Shown: positions 1 to 7,511 of the stretch, piece after piece
Position numbering within the stretch: position 1 is the first letter of the stretch
Layout of the letters: each line of letters opens with the position of its first letter
NCBI RefSeq assembly: GCF_900108945.1
Contig: NZ_FNYE01000003.1
Coordinates: 124,001-188,000, forward strand
Source: Paraburkholderia diazotrophica
Lineage (GTDB): Bacteria > Pseudomonadota > Gammaproteobacteria > Burkholderiales > Burkholderiaceae
Direction: 5' to 3'
Length of the DNA stretch: 64,000 bases
Program-made: the position numbers and the translations under genes
Notes under the pieces: generated by a model
Told to the model about the DNA's origin: nothing
Seen by the model: only the letters and a program-made list of their open reading frames with translations
Database searches by the model: none

Positions 1-2
1 CC

Positions 3-854
3 GTGACGGCATCGATGCTGTTTGCGCTGATGTCTGTGTACGCGAAGCTGCTGACACCGCTGACAGGGCTCGACATCTTCGCGTGGCGCGTGATCTGGAC
101 CGTGCCCGGCGCTCTCATATTGATTGTCCTGCGCTCGCGGCTGCCGCAGTTGCGCGCGCTCGTGCAGCGCGCGTTCAGCGAGCCGCGCACGGCGTTCGCG
201 CTGGCCGTCAGCGCCGCGCTGCTGGGCGTGCAGCTGTGGGTGTTTCTATGGGCGCCGCTGCACGGACGGATGCTCGAAGTGTCGCTCGGCTATTTCCTGT
301 TGCCATTGACGATGGTGCTCGTCGGCCGCTTCTACTATCACGAGCGGCTGGAGCCGCTGCAATGGCTCGCCGTCGCCTGCGCGGCGCTCGGCGTGCTGCA
401 CGAGCTATGGGTGACGCGCGCGTTCTCGTGGCCGACGCTGCTGGTCGCGCTCGGTTATCCGCCGTATTTCGTGCTGCGTCGCAAGATCAACGCCGATTCG
501 CTGACGGCCTTCGCGCTCGAAGTGTCGTTGATGCTGCCGTTCGCGCTCGCGATGGCGCTCAACGGCGGCTCGCTCGCACTGCTGTCGGGGCGCATCGACA
601 TGTGGCTGTTGCTGCTGCCCGGCCTCGGCGCGCTGAGTACGGTCGCGCTCGCGTCGTATCTGAAGGCGAGCCGTCTGTTGCCGATGGCGCTCTTCGGCAT
701 CCTCGGCTATGTGGAGCCCGTATTGCTCGTGATCGTGTCGGTGACGCTGCTCGGCGAGACGTTGACAGCTCAACAGCTTGCCACCTATGTGCCGATCTGG
801 ATCGCCGTCGGATTGACGGCGCTGCATAGCGTGCGTCTGCTCGCGCCGGGTTGA
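3..854 (+). CDS. rarD: RarD-type EamA permease, 5' end missing
   Basis: Inner-membrane transporter of the drug/metabolite superfamily. The frame is almost wholly hydrophobic, with about nine visible membrane segments, and matches the RarD pattern: LTPLTGLDIFAWR near the start and ETLTAQQLATYVPIWIAVGL near the end. RarD proteins are usually about 300 residues and begin about ten residues before this point, so the GTG at position 3 is probably internal and the gene runs in from the left edge. The substrate is unknown; the E. coli RarD name comes from chloramphenicol sensitivity. The family call is firm and the substrate open. Confidence 0.8.
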   Translation: MTASMLFALMSVYAKLLTPLTGLDIFAWRVIWTVPGALILIVLRSRLPQLRALVQRAFSEPRTAFALAVSAALLGVQLWVFLWAPLHGRMLEVSLGYFLLPLTMVLVGRFYYHERLEPLQWLAVACAALGVLHELWVTRAFSWPTLLVALGYPPYFVLRRKINADSLTAFALEVSLMLPFALAMALNGGSLALLSGRIDMWLLLLPGLGALSTVALASYLKASRLLPMALFGILGYVEPVLLVIVSVTLLGETLTAQQLATYVPIWIAVGLTALHSVRLLAPG

Positions 855-916
855 ATCGCTGCGCCTGCTTGGTTGCGCCGCGCTCGTGCGCGTGCGATGT
901 CATCCGATCGCGGCGC

Positions 917-1450
917 TCATGCGTGGCCGCGCGCGGCGTTGATGCGCGTCGGACCGGCTTTCGCTTCGATTGCATCGCGCAATGCCGGGCGCCATCCGAA
1001 CGCAAACAGCGCTTCGGCGAGCACGAACAGCGGCCCGATCACGAGACCGATCAGATCGTCGACGAATGCGGGCTTGCGATGTTCATATGCGGCGTGTCCC
1101 ACGAACTGGATGATCCAGCCCACGACGAAGAGACCGGCGCCCGACGCGAGCCATGAAAGCGTCGGCTGCGCGGCGAGCCAGGCGCCGCACGCGAGGCACA
1201 ACGCGTAAAGGACGGCCATCATCATAGCGAGCGGCACGTCGAGCGCTATGTAGAAGGCCACGCTCAGCACGACCAGCGCCAACGCCGGCGATACCGGGAA
1301 CGGCAGCGCTGCAAACGTCCACGCGGGCCGGCTCAACAGCACGGCGAGCGCCAGAACGATCATCGGAATGCCGACGAAGTGGGTTGCGATGTTGCGGCGA
1401 TCGCGGTGATAGGCTGCGTATTGCGCAAGCTGGTCAGTGAGCGTTCTCAT
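917..1450 (-). CDS. Mpo1-like (DUF962/YGL010w) membrane protein
   Basis: Small integral membrane protein of 177 residues with four hydrophobic segments. The N-terminal motif YAAYHRDRRNIATHFVGIP, with paired histidines, is the signature of the DUF962/Mpo1 family. Yeast Mpo1 is an iron-dependent dioxygenase in 2-hydroxy fatty acid oxidation; the bacterial role is not established, so function is inferred from family only. The start at 1450 (MRTLTDQLAQ) is chosen over a longer frame from 1504 because family proteins begin there and the extra residues are low in hydrophobicity. It lies divergent to the Crp/Fnr gene. Confidence 0.72.
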   Translation of the reverse strand: MRTLTDQLAQYAAYHRDRRNIATHFVGIPMIVLALAVLLSRPAWTFAALPFPVSPALALVVLSVAFYIALDVPLAMMMAVLYALCLACGAWLAAQPTLSWLASGAGLFVVGWIIQFVGHAAYEHRKPAFVDDLIGLVIGPLFVLAEALFAFGWRPALRDAIEAKAGPTRINAARGHA

Positions 1451-1534
1451 GGATGCCCGTCCTCGTTGAAAGTCATCATAATCGCGGTCGGCGGGCCGCA
1501 ACACATTCGGCTAGCCGACAATCCCGCCTTTCAG

Positions 1535-1561
1535 ACCGACCCAACCGACCCAACCGACGGA
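1535..1561. repeat. 9-bp tandem repeat, three units
   Basis: Three consecutive units of ACCGACCCA, the last diverged to ACCGACGGA, lie about 15 bp before the Crp/Fnr start codon, in the space where promoter and ribosome binding site would be expected. It resembles other 9- to 11-bp arrays in this window. Confidence 0.8.
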
Positions 1562-1575
1562 CCGCGCTTCGAACG

Positions 1576-2304
1576 ATGACGCCAGAGATTCCATCGAACC
1601 CGCCCGAACTTGTCGCGCTGCTCGAACGCAGCGCGTGGTTTCGCGGCGCGCCCGATGCGCTGCGTATGCAACTGCTCGAACTCGGGCGCACGCGGCGGCT
1701 GTCGGCGGGCCAGCGCCTCTTTAGTCGCGACGATGCCGACGACGGCTTCTATTGCGTGCTCGACGGCCTGATGCGGATTGGCGCGGCGAGCGCGGCCGGC
1801 AACGAAGCGTTGCTCGCCGTGATCGAGCCGGTGAACTGGTTTGGCGAGATCGCGCTATTTGACGGCCAGCCGCGCACGCACGACGCCTATGCGGAGCGCG
1901 ATACGCTGCTGTTCCATGTGCCGCGCGCGGCGCTTTCGTCGATGCTCGAACGCCATCCCGCGTTCTGGCATGCGTTCGGTCTGCTGCTGACGCACAAGCT
2001 GCGCCTCGCATTCGATGCGATCGAAGAGGCCGCGCTATTGCCCGCTGCGCAACGCATCGCGCGGCGGCTATTGCTGATGGCAGGCGGATATGGCGACGCG
2101 GGCACGCTGCGGCGCGTGCTGAAAGTGCCGCAGGAAGACCTCGCGATGATGCTCGCGCTGTCGCGTCAAACCACGAATCAGATCTTGCGGCAGTTCGAAA
2201 CGCAAGGCGCGCTCGCGCTGCGCTATGCCGAGATCGAGATCGTCGACGCGCAGAAGCTGAGCGCGTTTGCTGCGTCGACGGATAGCTGGGCGGCGCGTAG
2301 CTGA
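1576..2304 (+). CDS. Crp/Fnr family transcriptional regulator
   Basis: DNA-binding regulator of 242 residues. Residues about 20-115 form a cyclic-nucleotide-binding-like beta barrel (GLMRIGAAS, NWFGEIALFDG) and residues about 150-225 a Crp-type winged helix with the recognition segment LALSRQTTNQILRQFETQGAL. No cysteine cluster like that of FNR is present, so it is not an oxygen-sensing iron-sulfur form. The start is placed at ATG 1576 (MTPEIPSNPPEL); upstream codons read through the 9-bp repeat and look non-coding. Effector and targets are unknown. Confidence 0.85.
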   Translation: MTPEIPSNPPELVALLERSAWFRGAPDALRMQLLELGRTRRLSAGQRLFSRDDADDGFYCVLDGLMRIGAASAAGNEALLAVIEPVNWFGEIALFDGQPRTHDAYAERDTLLFHVPRAALSSMLERHPAFWHAFGLLLTHKLRLAFDAIEEAALLPAAQRIARRLLLMAGGYGDAGTLRRVLKVPQEDLAMMLALSRQTTNQILRQFETQGALALRYAEIEIVDAQKLSAFAASTDSWAARS

Positions 2305-2353
2305 GCGGTTGCCGCGCAGCGTTGACGGGCGCCGATCGCGCCGCGTCGAAGCA

Positions 2354-2611
2354 CTAGAACGGATTGTCGATCACGCCCGGCTTCGCGTCGGGCTCTTCCT
2401 TGATCTGCCCGGGCAGATGCGCGTCCGCCTGCAACACGGCGACGACGCTGTCGAGCGCCTCCTTGAGCGCGAGCGCCGCCTTCAGGCCGCGCTTGTCCTT
2501 CGTGATGTCGAGCGTGCCGTTCACGACGACGCGTGTGGTGCCGTTCGACACCGTCAGCGCGTCGCCCTGGATGTTGAGCACATCGTCGTCGTTCGAATAC
2601 GCTTTAAACAC
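2354..2611 (-). CDS. Hypothetical 85-residue protein coupled to the nuclease gene
   Basis: Not recognised. Small acidic protein of 85 residues ending VIDNPF, with a beta-strand-like first half (GDALTVSNGTTRVVVNGTLDI) and a helical second half (LKAALALKEALDSVVAVL). The GTG start at 2611 overlaps the last 8 bp of the upstream nuclease gene, so the two are probably translated together. It has no signal peptide or cysteine. An immunity or inhibitor role for the nuclease is conceivable from position alone but nothing in the sequence proves it. Confidence 0.6.
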   Translation of the reverse strand: MFKAYSNDDDVLNIQGDALTVSNGTTRVVVNGTLDITKDKRGLKAALALKEALDSVVAVLQADAHLPGQIKEEPDAKPGVIDNPF

Positions 2612-3353
2612 CTTTCAGCCCTCCCGGACGCTGGTCCTTGAGTTTTTCCGGAATGCCCGGAAAACGGATGCCGCTCATCGCTTCGAGCTCGTGAACGGTC
2701 TTCACGTCGTAGCGGTCGGTCGCCACGTTGTCCGCGACGATCGCAAACGCGAGTTTCTTCGATGGCACGTAGACGACCTTGAAGAGTTGCGTCGGCACGA
2801 ATACGCGCGTCGGCCCGATCGTTTGCAGTTGCGAGCCCGTGAAAAGCGGCCCGGTGACGACATACGTGTCGTCGTACTTCTTCGACAGCGCGCGCACGGC
2901 CGTCTCGATGTGCGACCACAGGTGCTGGTTATTGACACGATTCTGCGGTACGACGTTCGCGAGCGAGAACGATTGTGCCATCGCTTCCTCGTTCCAGCGG
3001 TTGCCCGCGGGACTCATGTGGCCGCGATCGAAGCCGCTGCGCTTGTAATCGGCGAGCGTCGCGCCTTCGCCATCGGGGAGGCGCGAGTCTTCGAAAAACT
3101 TGTTCGTCCGGACCATGTCCTTTGCGGCCTCGATATGGTCGCGCGTCAGATGCTCGGCGGACCACAATGGGCCGTGCGTGATGCCGGAGTGGAGGACAGC
3201 GAAATCCGAATAGCACAGCATGCGCGTCTTCGGCGCCATCTTTGCGTTCGTCAGCACGGGCCATTGGGCGTCGGGCGTGAAATCCGTGCAGGACGGTGCC
3301 GCCGATACGTGGCTCGCGGCCACGATCAGCAGACTGACTAACCACTTCTTCAT
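2604..3353 (-). CDS. Secreted DNA/RNA non-specific endonuclease (NUC domain)
   Basis: Exported sugar-non-specific nuclease of 249 residues. An N-terminal signal peptide (MKKWLVSLLIVAASHVSAA) is followed by a Serratia-nuclease-type domain. The catalytic motif DRGHMSPAGNR is at residues 109-119, with His112 the expected general base, and Asn138 in VVPQNRVNNQHLW is the expected metal ligand. The enzyme should cut DNA and RNA in the periplasm or outside the cell with a divalent metal, possibly for nucleic acid scavenging. It is followed by, and overlaps, a small hypothetical gene. Confidence 0.9.
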   Translation of the reverse strand: MKKWLVSLLIVAASHVSAAPSCTDFTPDAQWPVLTNAKMAPKTRMLCYSDFAVLHSGITHGPLWSAEHLTRDHIEAAKDMVRTNKFFEDSRLPDGEGATLADYKRSGFDRGHMSPAGNRWNEEAMAQSFSLANVVPQNRVNNQHLWSHIETAVRALSKKYDDTYVVTGPLFTGSQLQTIGPTRVFVPTQLFKVVYVPSKKLAFAIVADNVATDRYDVKTVHELEAMSGIRFPGIPEKLKDQRPGGLKGV

Positions 3354-3629
3354 GGATGTGAAAGCGAATGAGGGGCCGCAAGTATAGCCGTGCGTGCTAC
3401 GTGCGGCGCAAGTACTGCATGCGGTTCGCGCGGCATCGCCGCGGCAATCGGCAAAAGCGTAACGACTGCGTCGGCGAGCGGCAATTTCTGCGCGTTTCGC
3501 GGGCGTGCGGAAACGCGAGGGAAGAATGCGAAGCGAATGAGAATCCGCGCCCGCCGACGGTCGGCGGGGCGGGGCTCAGGTAGTGGAAGCGAAAGGAATC
3601 AGTCGAAAGCGAAGCGGTCCGGGCTGGAT

Positions 3630-3989
3630 TCAGCGTCCGAACACGCTGTGCTCGGCGTGAACAGGCAGCCGGTCGACGGCCTGCAGACGCCAGAAGCCGT
3701 TCATCGGCGAACGCGTGCGGTCAGATGACCACGCCGCGCTGCCTTGCGCTGAACTGACCTGCTGCCGCCGGTCCACGTGCAGGCCGTTCAACGTGCATAA
3801 GGGTGCGTCTGCGCTGGGTGCGCAGAGCTTGGTGACGCCGCCTTCGTCATGAAGTTCGCCCCAAGGGGGCAGGTCGATCCCATCGTGTGCTTCTCTCGAC
3901 CAGCGACGCTCGTCGGTGTCGAGCCATAGCACGGCGTAATCGTGATTGACGGTGGGGTCCGAACCGTTGATCAGTATCGTCAGCCGCAT
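3630..3989 (-). CDS. DUF3564-like protein
   Basis: Protein of 119 residues beginning MRLTILINGSDPTVNHDYAVLWLD. I recognise the opening as typical of DUF3564, a small family I know only from Burkholderia and relatives; its function is unknown. It has no signal peptide or membrane segment, many tryptophans, and ends in a polar tail (LPVHAEHSVFGR). It stands alone between the nuclease gene and the divergent rubrerythrin gene. Confidence 0.65.
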   Translation of the reverse strand: MRLTILINGSDPTVNHDYAVLWLDTDERRWSREAHDGIDLPPWGELHDEGGVTKLCAPSADAPLCTLNGLHVDRRQQVSSAQGSAAWSSDRTRSPMNGFWRLQAVDRLPVHAEHSVFGR

Positions 3990-4217
3990 TAGACAGTCCC
4001 CCGGTGAAAAAGGTGATGCAGGTGATGCGTTACTCAGTCTATGCCGGGCCTGAGGTTATGCAAGACAAACAGCTATCGCGAAGATTGAAAAACCCAATTG
4101 GGAACGCATCGCTGAGCACCTAGATTAAATGAACGGCACAGGTGCGCGCGTCTGGCCGGTGGTCGACCATGAAAAGCACGCGCGTTCCCACAATACAGGC
4201 TTTGGACGGAGGCTCAG

Positions 4218-4640
4218 ATGTCGCAACTCAAGGGTTCGAAAACTGAAGAGAATCTGAAGGCCGCATTTGCCGGCGAATCGCAGGCCAATCGCCGCTATCT
4301 GTACTTTGCAGCGAAGGCGGACGTCGAGGGACAGAACGACGTCGCCGCGCTATTCCGCTCGACAGCCGAAGGCGAAACAGGCCACGCGCATGGCCACCTC
4401 GAATATCTCGAAGTCGTCGGCGATCCGGCAACGGGACTGCCGTTCGGCTCGTCGCGCCAGAACCTGCAATCGGCGATTGCGGGCGAAACGCACGAATACA
4501 CCGACATGTATCCGGGCATGGCGAAGACCGCGCGCGAGGAAGGCTTCGACGAAATCGCGAACTGGTTCGAAACGCTCGCCAAGGCCGAGCGCAGTCACGC
4601 GAATCGCTATACGAAGGCACTGGACGCACTGGTCGACTGA
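4218..4640 (+). CDS. Rubrerythrin-family diiron protein lacking rubredoxin domain
   Basis: Ferritin-like four-helix protein of 140 residues. Diiron ligands are visible as Glu20 ([10 protein letters not shown]), Glu53-x2-His56 (EGETGH), Glu90 (AGETHEY) and Glu124-x2-His127 (KAERSH). Classical rubrerythrins add a C-terminal Cys4 rubredoxin domain; this protein has no cysteines at all, so electrons must come from another partner. The family reduces peroxide or handles oxidative stress. The ribosome site GGAGG lies just before ATG 4218. The next two genes downstream encode iron-sulfur and DUF3501 proteins, a trio I have seen together in related bacteria. Confidence 0.9.
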   Translation: MSQLKGSKTEENLKAAFAGESQANRRYLYFAAKADVEGQNDVAALFRSTAEGETGHAHGHLEYLEVVGDPATGLPFGSSRQNLQSAIAGETHEYTDMYPGMAKTAREEGFDEIANWFETLAKAERSHANRYTKALDALVD

Positions 4641-4648
4641 AGCCGCGG

Positions 4649-4671
4649 GCGCCGGCATCCGTGGCCGGCGC
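4649..4671 (+). terminator. GC-rich hairpin after rubrerythrin gene
   Basis: Eight-base perfect arms GCGCCGGC and GCCGGCGC with a 7-nt loop sit 9 bp after the rubrerythrin stop codon. No T-run follows, so it may act as an mRNA-stabilising or factor-assisted terminator rather than an intrinsic one. Confidence 0.45.
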
Positions 4672-4850
4672 GCTCCATTGTGGTCAGTCTGCGTGCGACA
4701 GTCTGGCTGGGAGACGGCAGGCTAGCGGGCCGAAGCGCAACACGAAGCGGCGCAACAACACCGACGCGGGATGAAGCAAGAAAAAGCGAGACGATCGCGA
4801 TCTTGCGCGTGCGGTTGCGCATCCATCGATTGCGCGCAGAAGAACGAACG

Positions 4851-4993
4851 CATGGGAAGGGAGTAGGGCGCTGAAGAGCCAACTCCCGTCGATTGCGCTG
4901 CATGGGACGGGAGTAAGGCTCTAAAGAGTCAAACTCCGGTCGACCGCGCTGCATGGGACGGGAGTAGGCTCTAAAGAGCCAACTCCCGTCGAC
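4851..4993 (+). repeat. Three tandem 50-bp hairpin repeats in 5' UTR
   Basis: Three copies start at 4851, 4901 and 4952 (period 50-51 bp), each beginning CATGGGA and ending near CCGTCGA or CGGTCGA. Copy 3 folds into a near-perfect hairpin: GACGGGAGT pairs with ACTCCCGTC and GGCTCT with AGAGCC, interrupted only by one A-A mismatch, with an AA loop. Copies 1 and 2 carry partly compensating changes. Copy 3 ends 8 bp before the ribosome site AGGAG of the iron-sulfur gene, so the array is probably in its leader. A diverged single copy lies at 33766-33809. I do not recognise it as a known RNA family. Confidence 0.85.
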
Positions 4994-5009
4994 ACAGGAG
5001 ACGCACGCG

Positions 5010-6347
5010 ATGCCTCACAAGGAAGGCAGTCTCGAAGCGCCGATCCGCTATCCGCTCGACTGGCAATCGGATGCTTTCTACGATCAGGATGCGATCGACC
5101 AGGAACTGACGCGCGTGTTCGACATCTGCGCGGGATGCCGCCGTTGCGTGTCGTTGTGCGGCACGTTCCCGACGCTGTTCGATCTCGTCGACGAAACGGA
5201 CATGGGCGAAGCGCATGAAGTCGACAAGAAGAAATTCGGCGCCGTCGTCGACCAGTGCTATCTGTGCGACCTGTGCTACATGACGAAATGCCCGTATGTG
5301 CCGCCGCATAGCTGGAACGTCGATTTCCCGCATCTGATGCTGCGTGCGAAGGCGGCGAGATACAAGCGCGGCGAGGTCGAGTTGCGCGACAAGTTTCTGT
5401 CGAATACGGATGCGCTCGGCACGTTCGCGGGCATTCCCATCGTCACGCAGACGGTCAACGCGGTGAATCACACGGGCGCGGCGCGCGGGCTGATGGAAAA
5501 GGCGCTCGGCGTCGACAAGAAGGCATGGCTGCCCGATTTCGCGTCGCGCAAATTTCGCAGCGCGGCAAGGAAATCGCCGCAGGTGCAGGTGAAGGACGGC
5601 GAGCGCACGCCCGGCAAAGTGGCGATCTACTCGACCTGTTACGTGAATTTCAATGAGCCCGGCATCGGTCACGACCTGCTGGCCGTGCTCGCGCACAACG
5701 ACATTCCGTACGAACTCGTATCGAGCGAAGCGTGCTGCGGCATGCCGTTGCTCGAGCAGGGCAATCTCGCGGGCGTCGCGGAGAAGAAAGAGAAGAACAT
5801 GCCCGTGCTCGCGCGTTACGCGCGCGACGGCTATGCGATCATCGGCGCAATTCCGAGCTGTGTGCTGATGTACAAGCACGAATTGCCGCTGATGTTCCCC
5901 GACGATTCCGACGTGCGCGCCGTCAGCGAAGCGTTCTGGGACCCGTTCGAATACTTCGTGTCACGTCATCGCGATGGGCTGCTGAAGACCGACTTCAACA
6001 CGCCGCTCGGTAAGGTGTCGTATCACGTGCCGTGTCACGCGCGCGTGCAGAACATCGGGCGCAAGACATCGGAGACTTTCGCGCTCGTGCCCGATACGCA
6101 GGTGACGGTCGTCGAGCGCTGCTCGGGCCATGCGGGCACGTTCGGCGTGAAGAAGGAATTTCACGCGATGGCGATGAAGATCGGCACGCCCGTCTTCAAG
6201 GCGATGGCGCAGGCGCAGCCCGATTTCATCTCGTCCGATTGCCAGCTCGCGGGCCATCACATCGAACAGGGCTTCGACGAGAACGGCTTGCCGAAGACGC
6301 AGCTCGCGCACCCGTTGACGCTGCTGCGCAAAGCGTACGGCCTTTGA
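5010..6347 (+). CDS. HdrD/GlpC-like iron-sulfur oxidoreductase
   Basis: Protein of 445 residues. Two [4Fe-4S] ferredoxin motifs are seen: Cys40/43/46/50 (CAGCRRCVSLC) and Cys83/86/89 with Cys94 (CYLCDLCYMTKC). Two CCG-type domains follow, the first with EACCGMPLLEQGN, the second with YHVPCHARVQNIGRK and ERCSGHAGTFG. In the second, the usual Cys-Cys-Gly is Cys-Ser-Gly, which should alter any cluster bound there. Related proteins pass electrons between dehydrogenases and quinones or disulfides. Lying between rubrerythrin and DUF3501 genes, it may be the electron donor for the rubredoxin-less rubrerythrin (inference). Confidence 0.85.
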   Translation: MPHKEGSLEAPIRYPLDWQSDAFYDQDAIDQELTRVFDICAGCRRCVSLCGTFPTLFDLVDETDMGEAHEVDKKKFGAVVDQCYLCDLCYMTKCPYVPPHSWNVDFPHLMLRAKAARYKRGEVELRDKFLSNTDALGTFAGIPIVTQTVNAVNHTGAARGLMEKALGVDKKAWLPDFASRKFRSAARKSPQVQVKDGERTPGKVAIYSTCYVNFNEPGIGHDLLAVLAHNDIPYELVSSEACCGMPLLEQGNLAGVAEKKEKNMPVLARYARDGYAIIGAIPSCVLMYKHELPLMFPDDSDVRAVSEAFWDPFEYFVSRHRDGLLKTDFNTPLGKVSYHVPCHARVQNIGRKTSETFALVPDTQVTVVERCSGHAGTFGVKKEFHAMAMKIGTPVFKAMAQAQPDFISSDCQLAGHHIEQGFDENGLPKTQLAHPLTLLRKAYGL

Positions 6348-6369
6348 TCTTCAATCAGCGAGGATACCG

Positions 6370-6951
6370 ATGAGCATCGCAAGGAACTCCCTGTTGTCGC
6401 TCGAAAACTATGCGAAGGCGCGCAAGACGATGCGCGATCAGATCATCGAGCACAAGAAGCTTCGCCTTGTCAGGTTGGGCAATCACGTGACGTTCCTGTT
6501 CGAAGACGAATTGACGATCCGCTATCAGATCCAGGAGATGCTGCACATCGAGAGGATCTTCGACGAGGACGGCATTCAGGGCGAACTCGAAGCGTATGTA
6601 CCACTCGTGCCCGACGGCAGCAACTTCAAGGCGACGATGCAGATCGAGTATGCGAACGAAGTCGAACGGCGCGCGGCGCTGGCCCGCCTGATCGGCATCG
6701 AGGACCGCGTATTCATTAAGGTGGACGGCGAAGAGCCTGTCTATGCGATCGCCGATGAAGACCTCGAACGCGAGAACAACGAAAAGACTTCAGCCGTGCA
6801 TTTCGTGCGCTTCGAGCTAACGCCGTCGATGAAGGCGCGCCTTCGCGACGGCGCGGGCCTGCACATCGGTTGCGATCATCCGAACTATCCGGTGGACGTG
6901 CAGACGGTGCCCGACGAAGTGCGAGCGTCGCTCGTCAGCGATCTCGCCTAG
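6370..6951 (+). CDS. DUF3501 family protein
   Basis: Cytosolic protein of 193 residues opening SIARNSLLSLENYAKARKTMR, typical of DUF3501; function unknown. It has no cysteine cluster or membrane segment, and contains the acidic stretch EELTIRYQIQEMLHIERIFDE-like helices and a C-terminal GLHIGCDHPNYP. It starts 22 bp after the iron-sulfur gene with its own GAGG-like ribosome site, so both are one transcript. The stop codon shares the palindrome CTAG with the stop of the convergent GNAT gene. Confidence 0.8.
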   Translation: MSIARNSLLSLENYAKARKTMRDQIIEHKKLRLVRLGNHVTFLFEDELTIRYQIQEMLHIERIFDEDGIQGELEAYVPLVPDGSNFKATMQIEYANEVERRAALARLIGIEDRVFIKVDGEEPVYAIADEDLERENNEKTSAVHFVRFELTPSMKARLRDGAGLHIGCDHPNYPVDVQTVPDEVRASLVSDLA

Positions 6952-7412
6952 AGCGGCTTGCGATAGACGACGAAGCCCGACAGTTCGGCGACCTTGTCGT
7001 AGAGTTGCATCGCGGTGCGGTTTGTCTCGTGCGTGAGCCAGTACACGCGCTCGGCGCGTGCGGCCTTCGCGGCGGCGTAGACGGCTTCGATCAGCGCGCG
7101 TCCGACGCCTTTGCCGCGCTCCGAATCGAGCGTGAACAGATCGTGCAGATAGCACGTCGGTCCCGCCATCAAGGTGCTGCGGTGATACAGGTAATGCACG
7201 AGGCCGACCAGCGCGCCGTCGCCGCGCTCGGCGACCATCGCGTGCATCGGTTCGAGTCCGTCGAAAAAGCGCGCCCACGTAAGCTTCGTGATGTCGAGCG
7301 GCAGCGCCGTTTCGTCGAAGCGTCCATAGAAGCGGTTATAGCCGTCCCACAGCGGCAGCCACGCTTCGTAGTCGGCGGGAACGACAGGGCGGATCTTTAC
7401 AGCTTGCGTCAT
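6948..7412 (-). CDS. GNAT family N-acetyltransferase
   Basis: Protein of 154 residues with the GNAT fold. The acetyl-CoA pyrophosphate loop is RGKGVGRALIEAVY, preceded by the strand CYLHDLFTLDS and followed by VYWLTHETNRTAMQLYDKVAE, typical of the C-terminal GNAT segment. The substrate amine is unknown. The start at 7412 (MTQAVKIRPVVPADYEAW) is the normal family start; a far longer frame reading back through the divergent MocR gene is a shadow. It is divergent to the MocR gene and may be its target. Confidence 0.85.
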   Translation of the reverse strand: MTQAVKIRPVVPADYEAWLPLWDGYNRFYGRFDETALPLDITKLTWARFFDGLEPMHAMVAERGDGALVGLVHYLYHRSTLMAGPTCYLHDLFTLDSERGKGVGRALIEAVYAAAKAARAERVYWLTHETNRTAMQLYDKVAELSGFVVYRKPL

Positions 7413-7461
7413 GGGTGGCGCTCCTTGTAATCGGCAGGTATCGTCGAAGCATAGGGTTTCT

Positions 7462-7507
7462 GTGGCACCATTGTTAGCTCCACGTCGGAAGCAAAATATG
7501 GAGCCAC
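7462..7507. promoter_or_regulatory. Candidate MocR operator: three related half-sites
   Basis: The 99-bp space between the GNAT and MocR genes holds GTGGCACCA (7462-7470), AGCTCCA (7476-7482) and TGGAGCCAC (7499-7507). The outer two form a 9-bp inverted repeat with one mismatch, and GCTCCA/TGGAGC is a perfect one. MocR regulators are known to bind such repeats in their divergent promoters; binding here is inferred. Confidence 0.45.
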
Positions 7508-7511
7508 GCAA

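Noticed and set aside
4851..4993. Guanidine-II (mini-ykkC) riboswitch
   Set aside because: Tandem hairpins are present but the loops lack the ACGR motif and the downstream gene is not a guanidine exporter or carboxylase.
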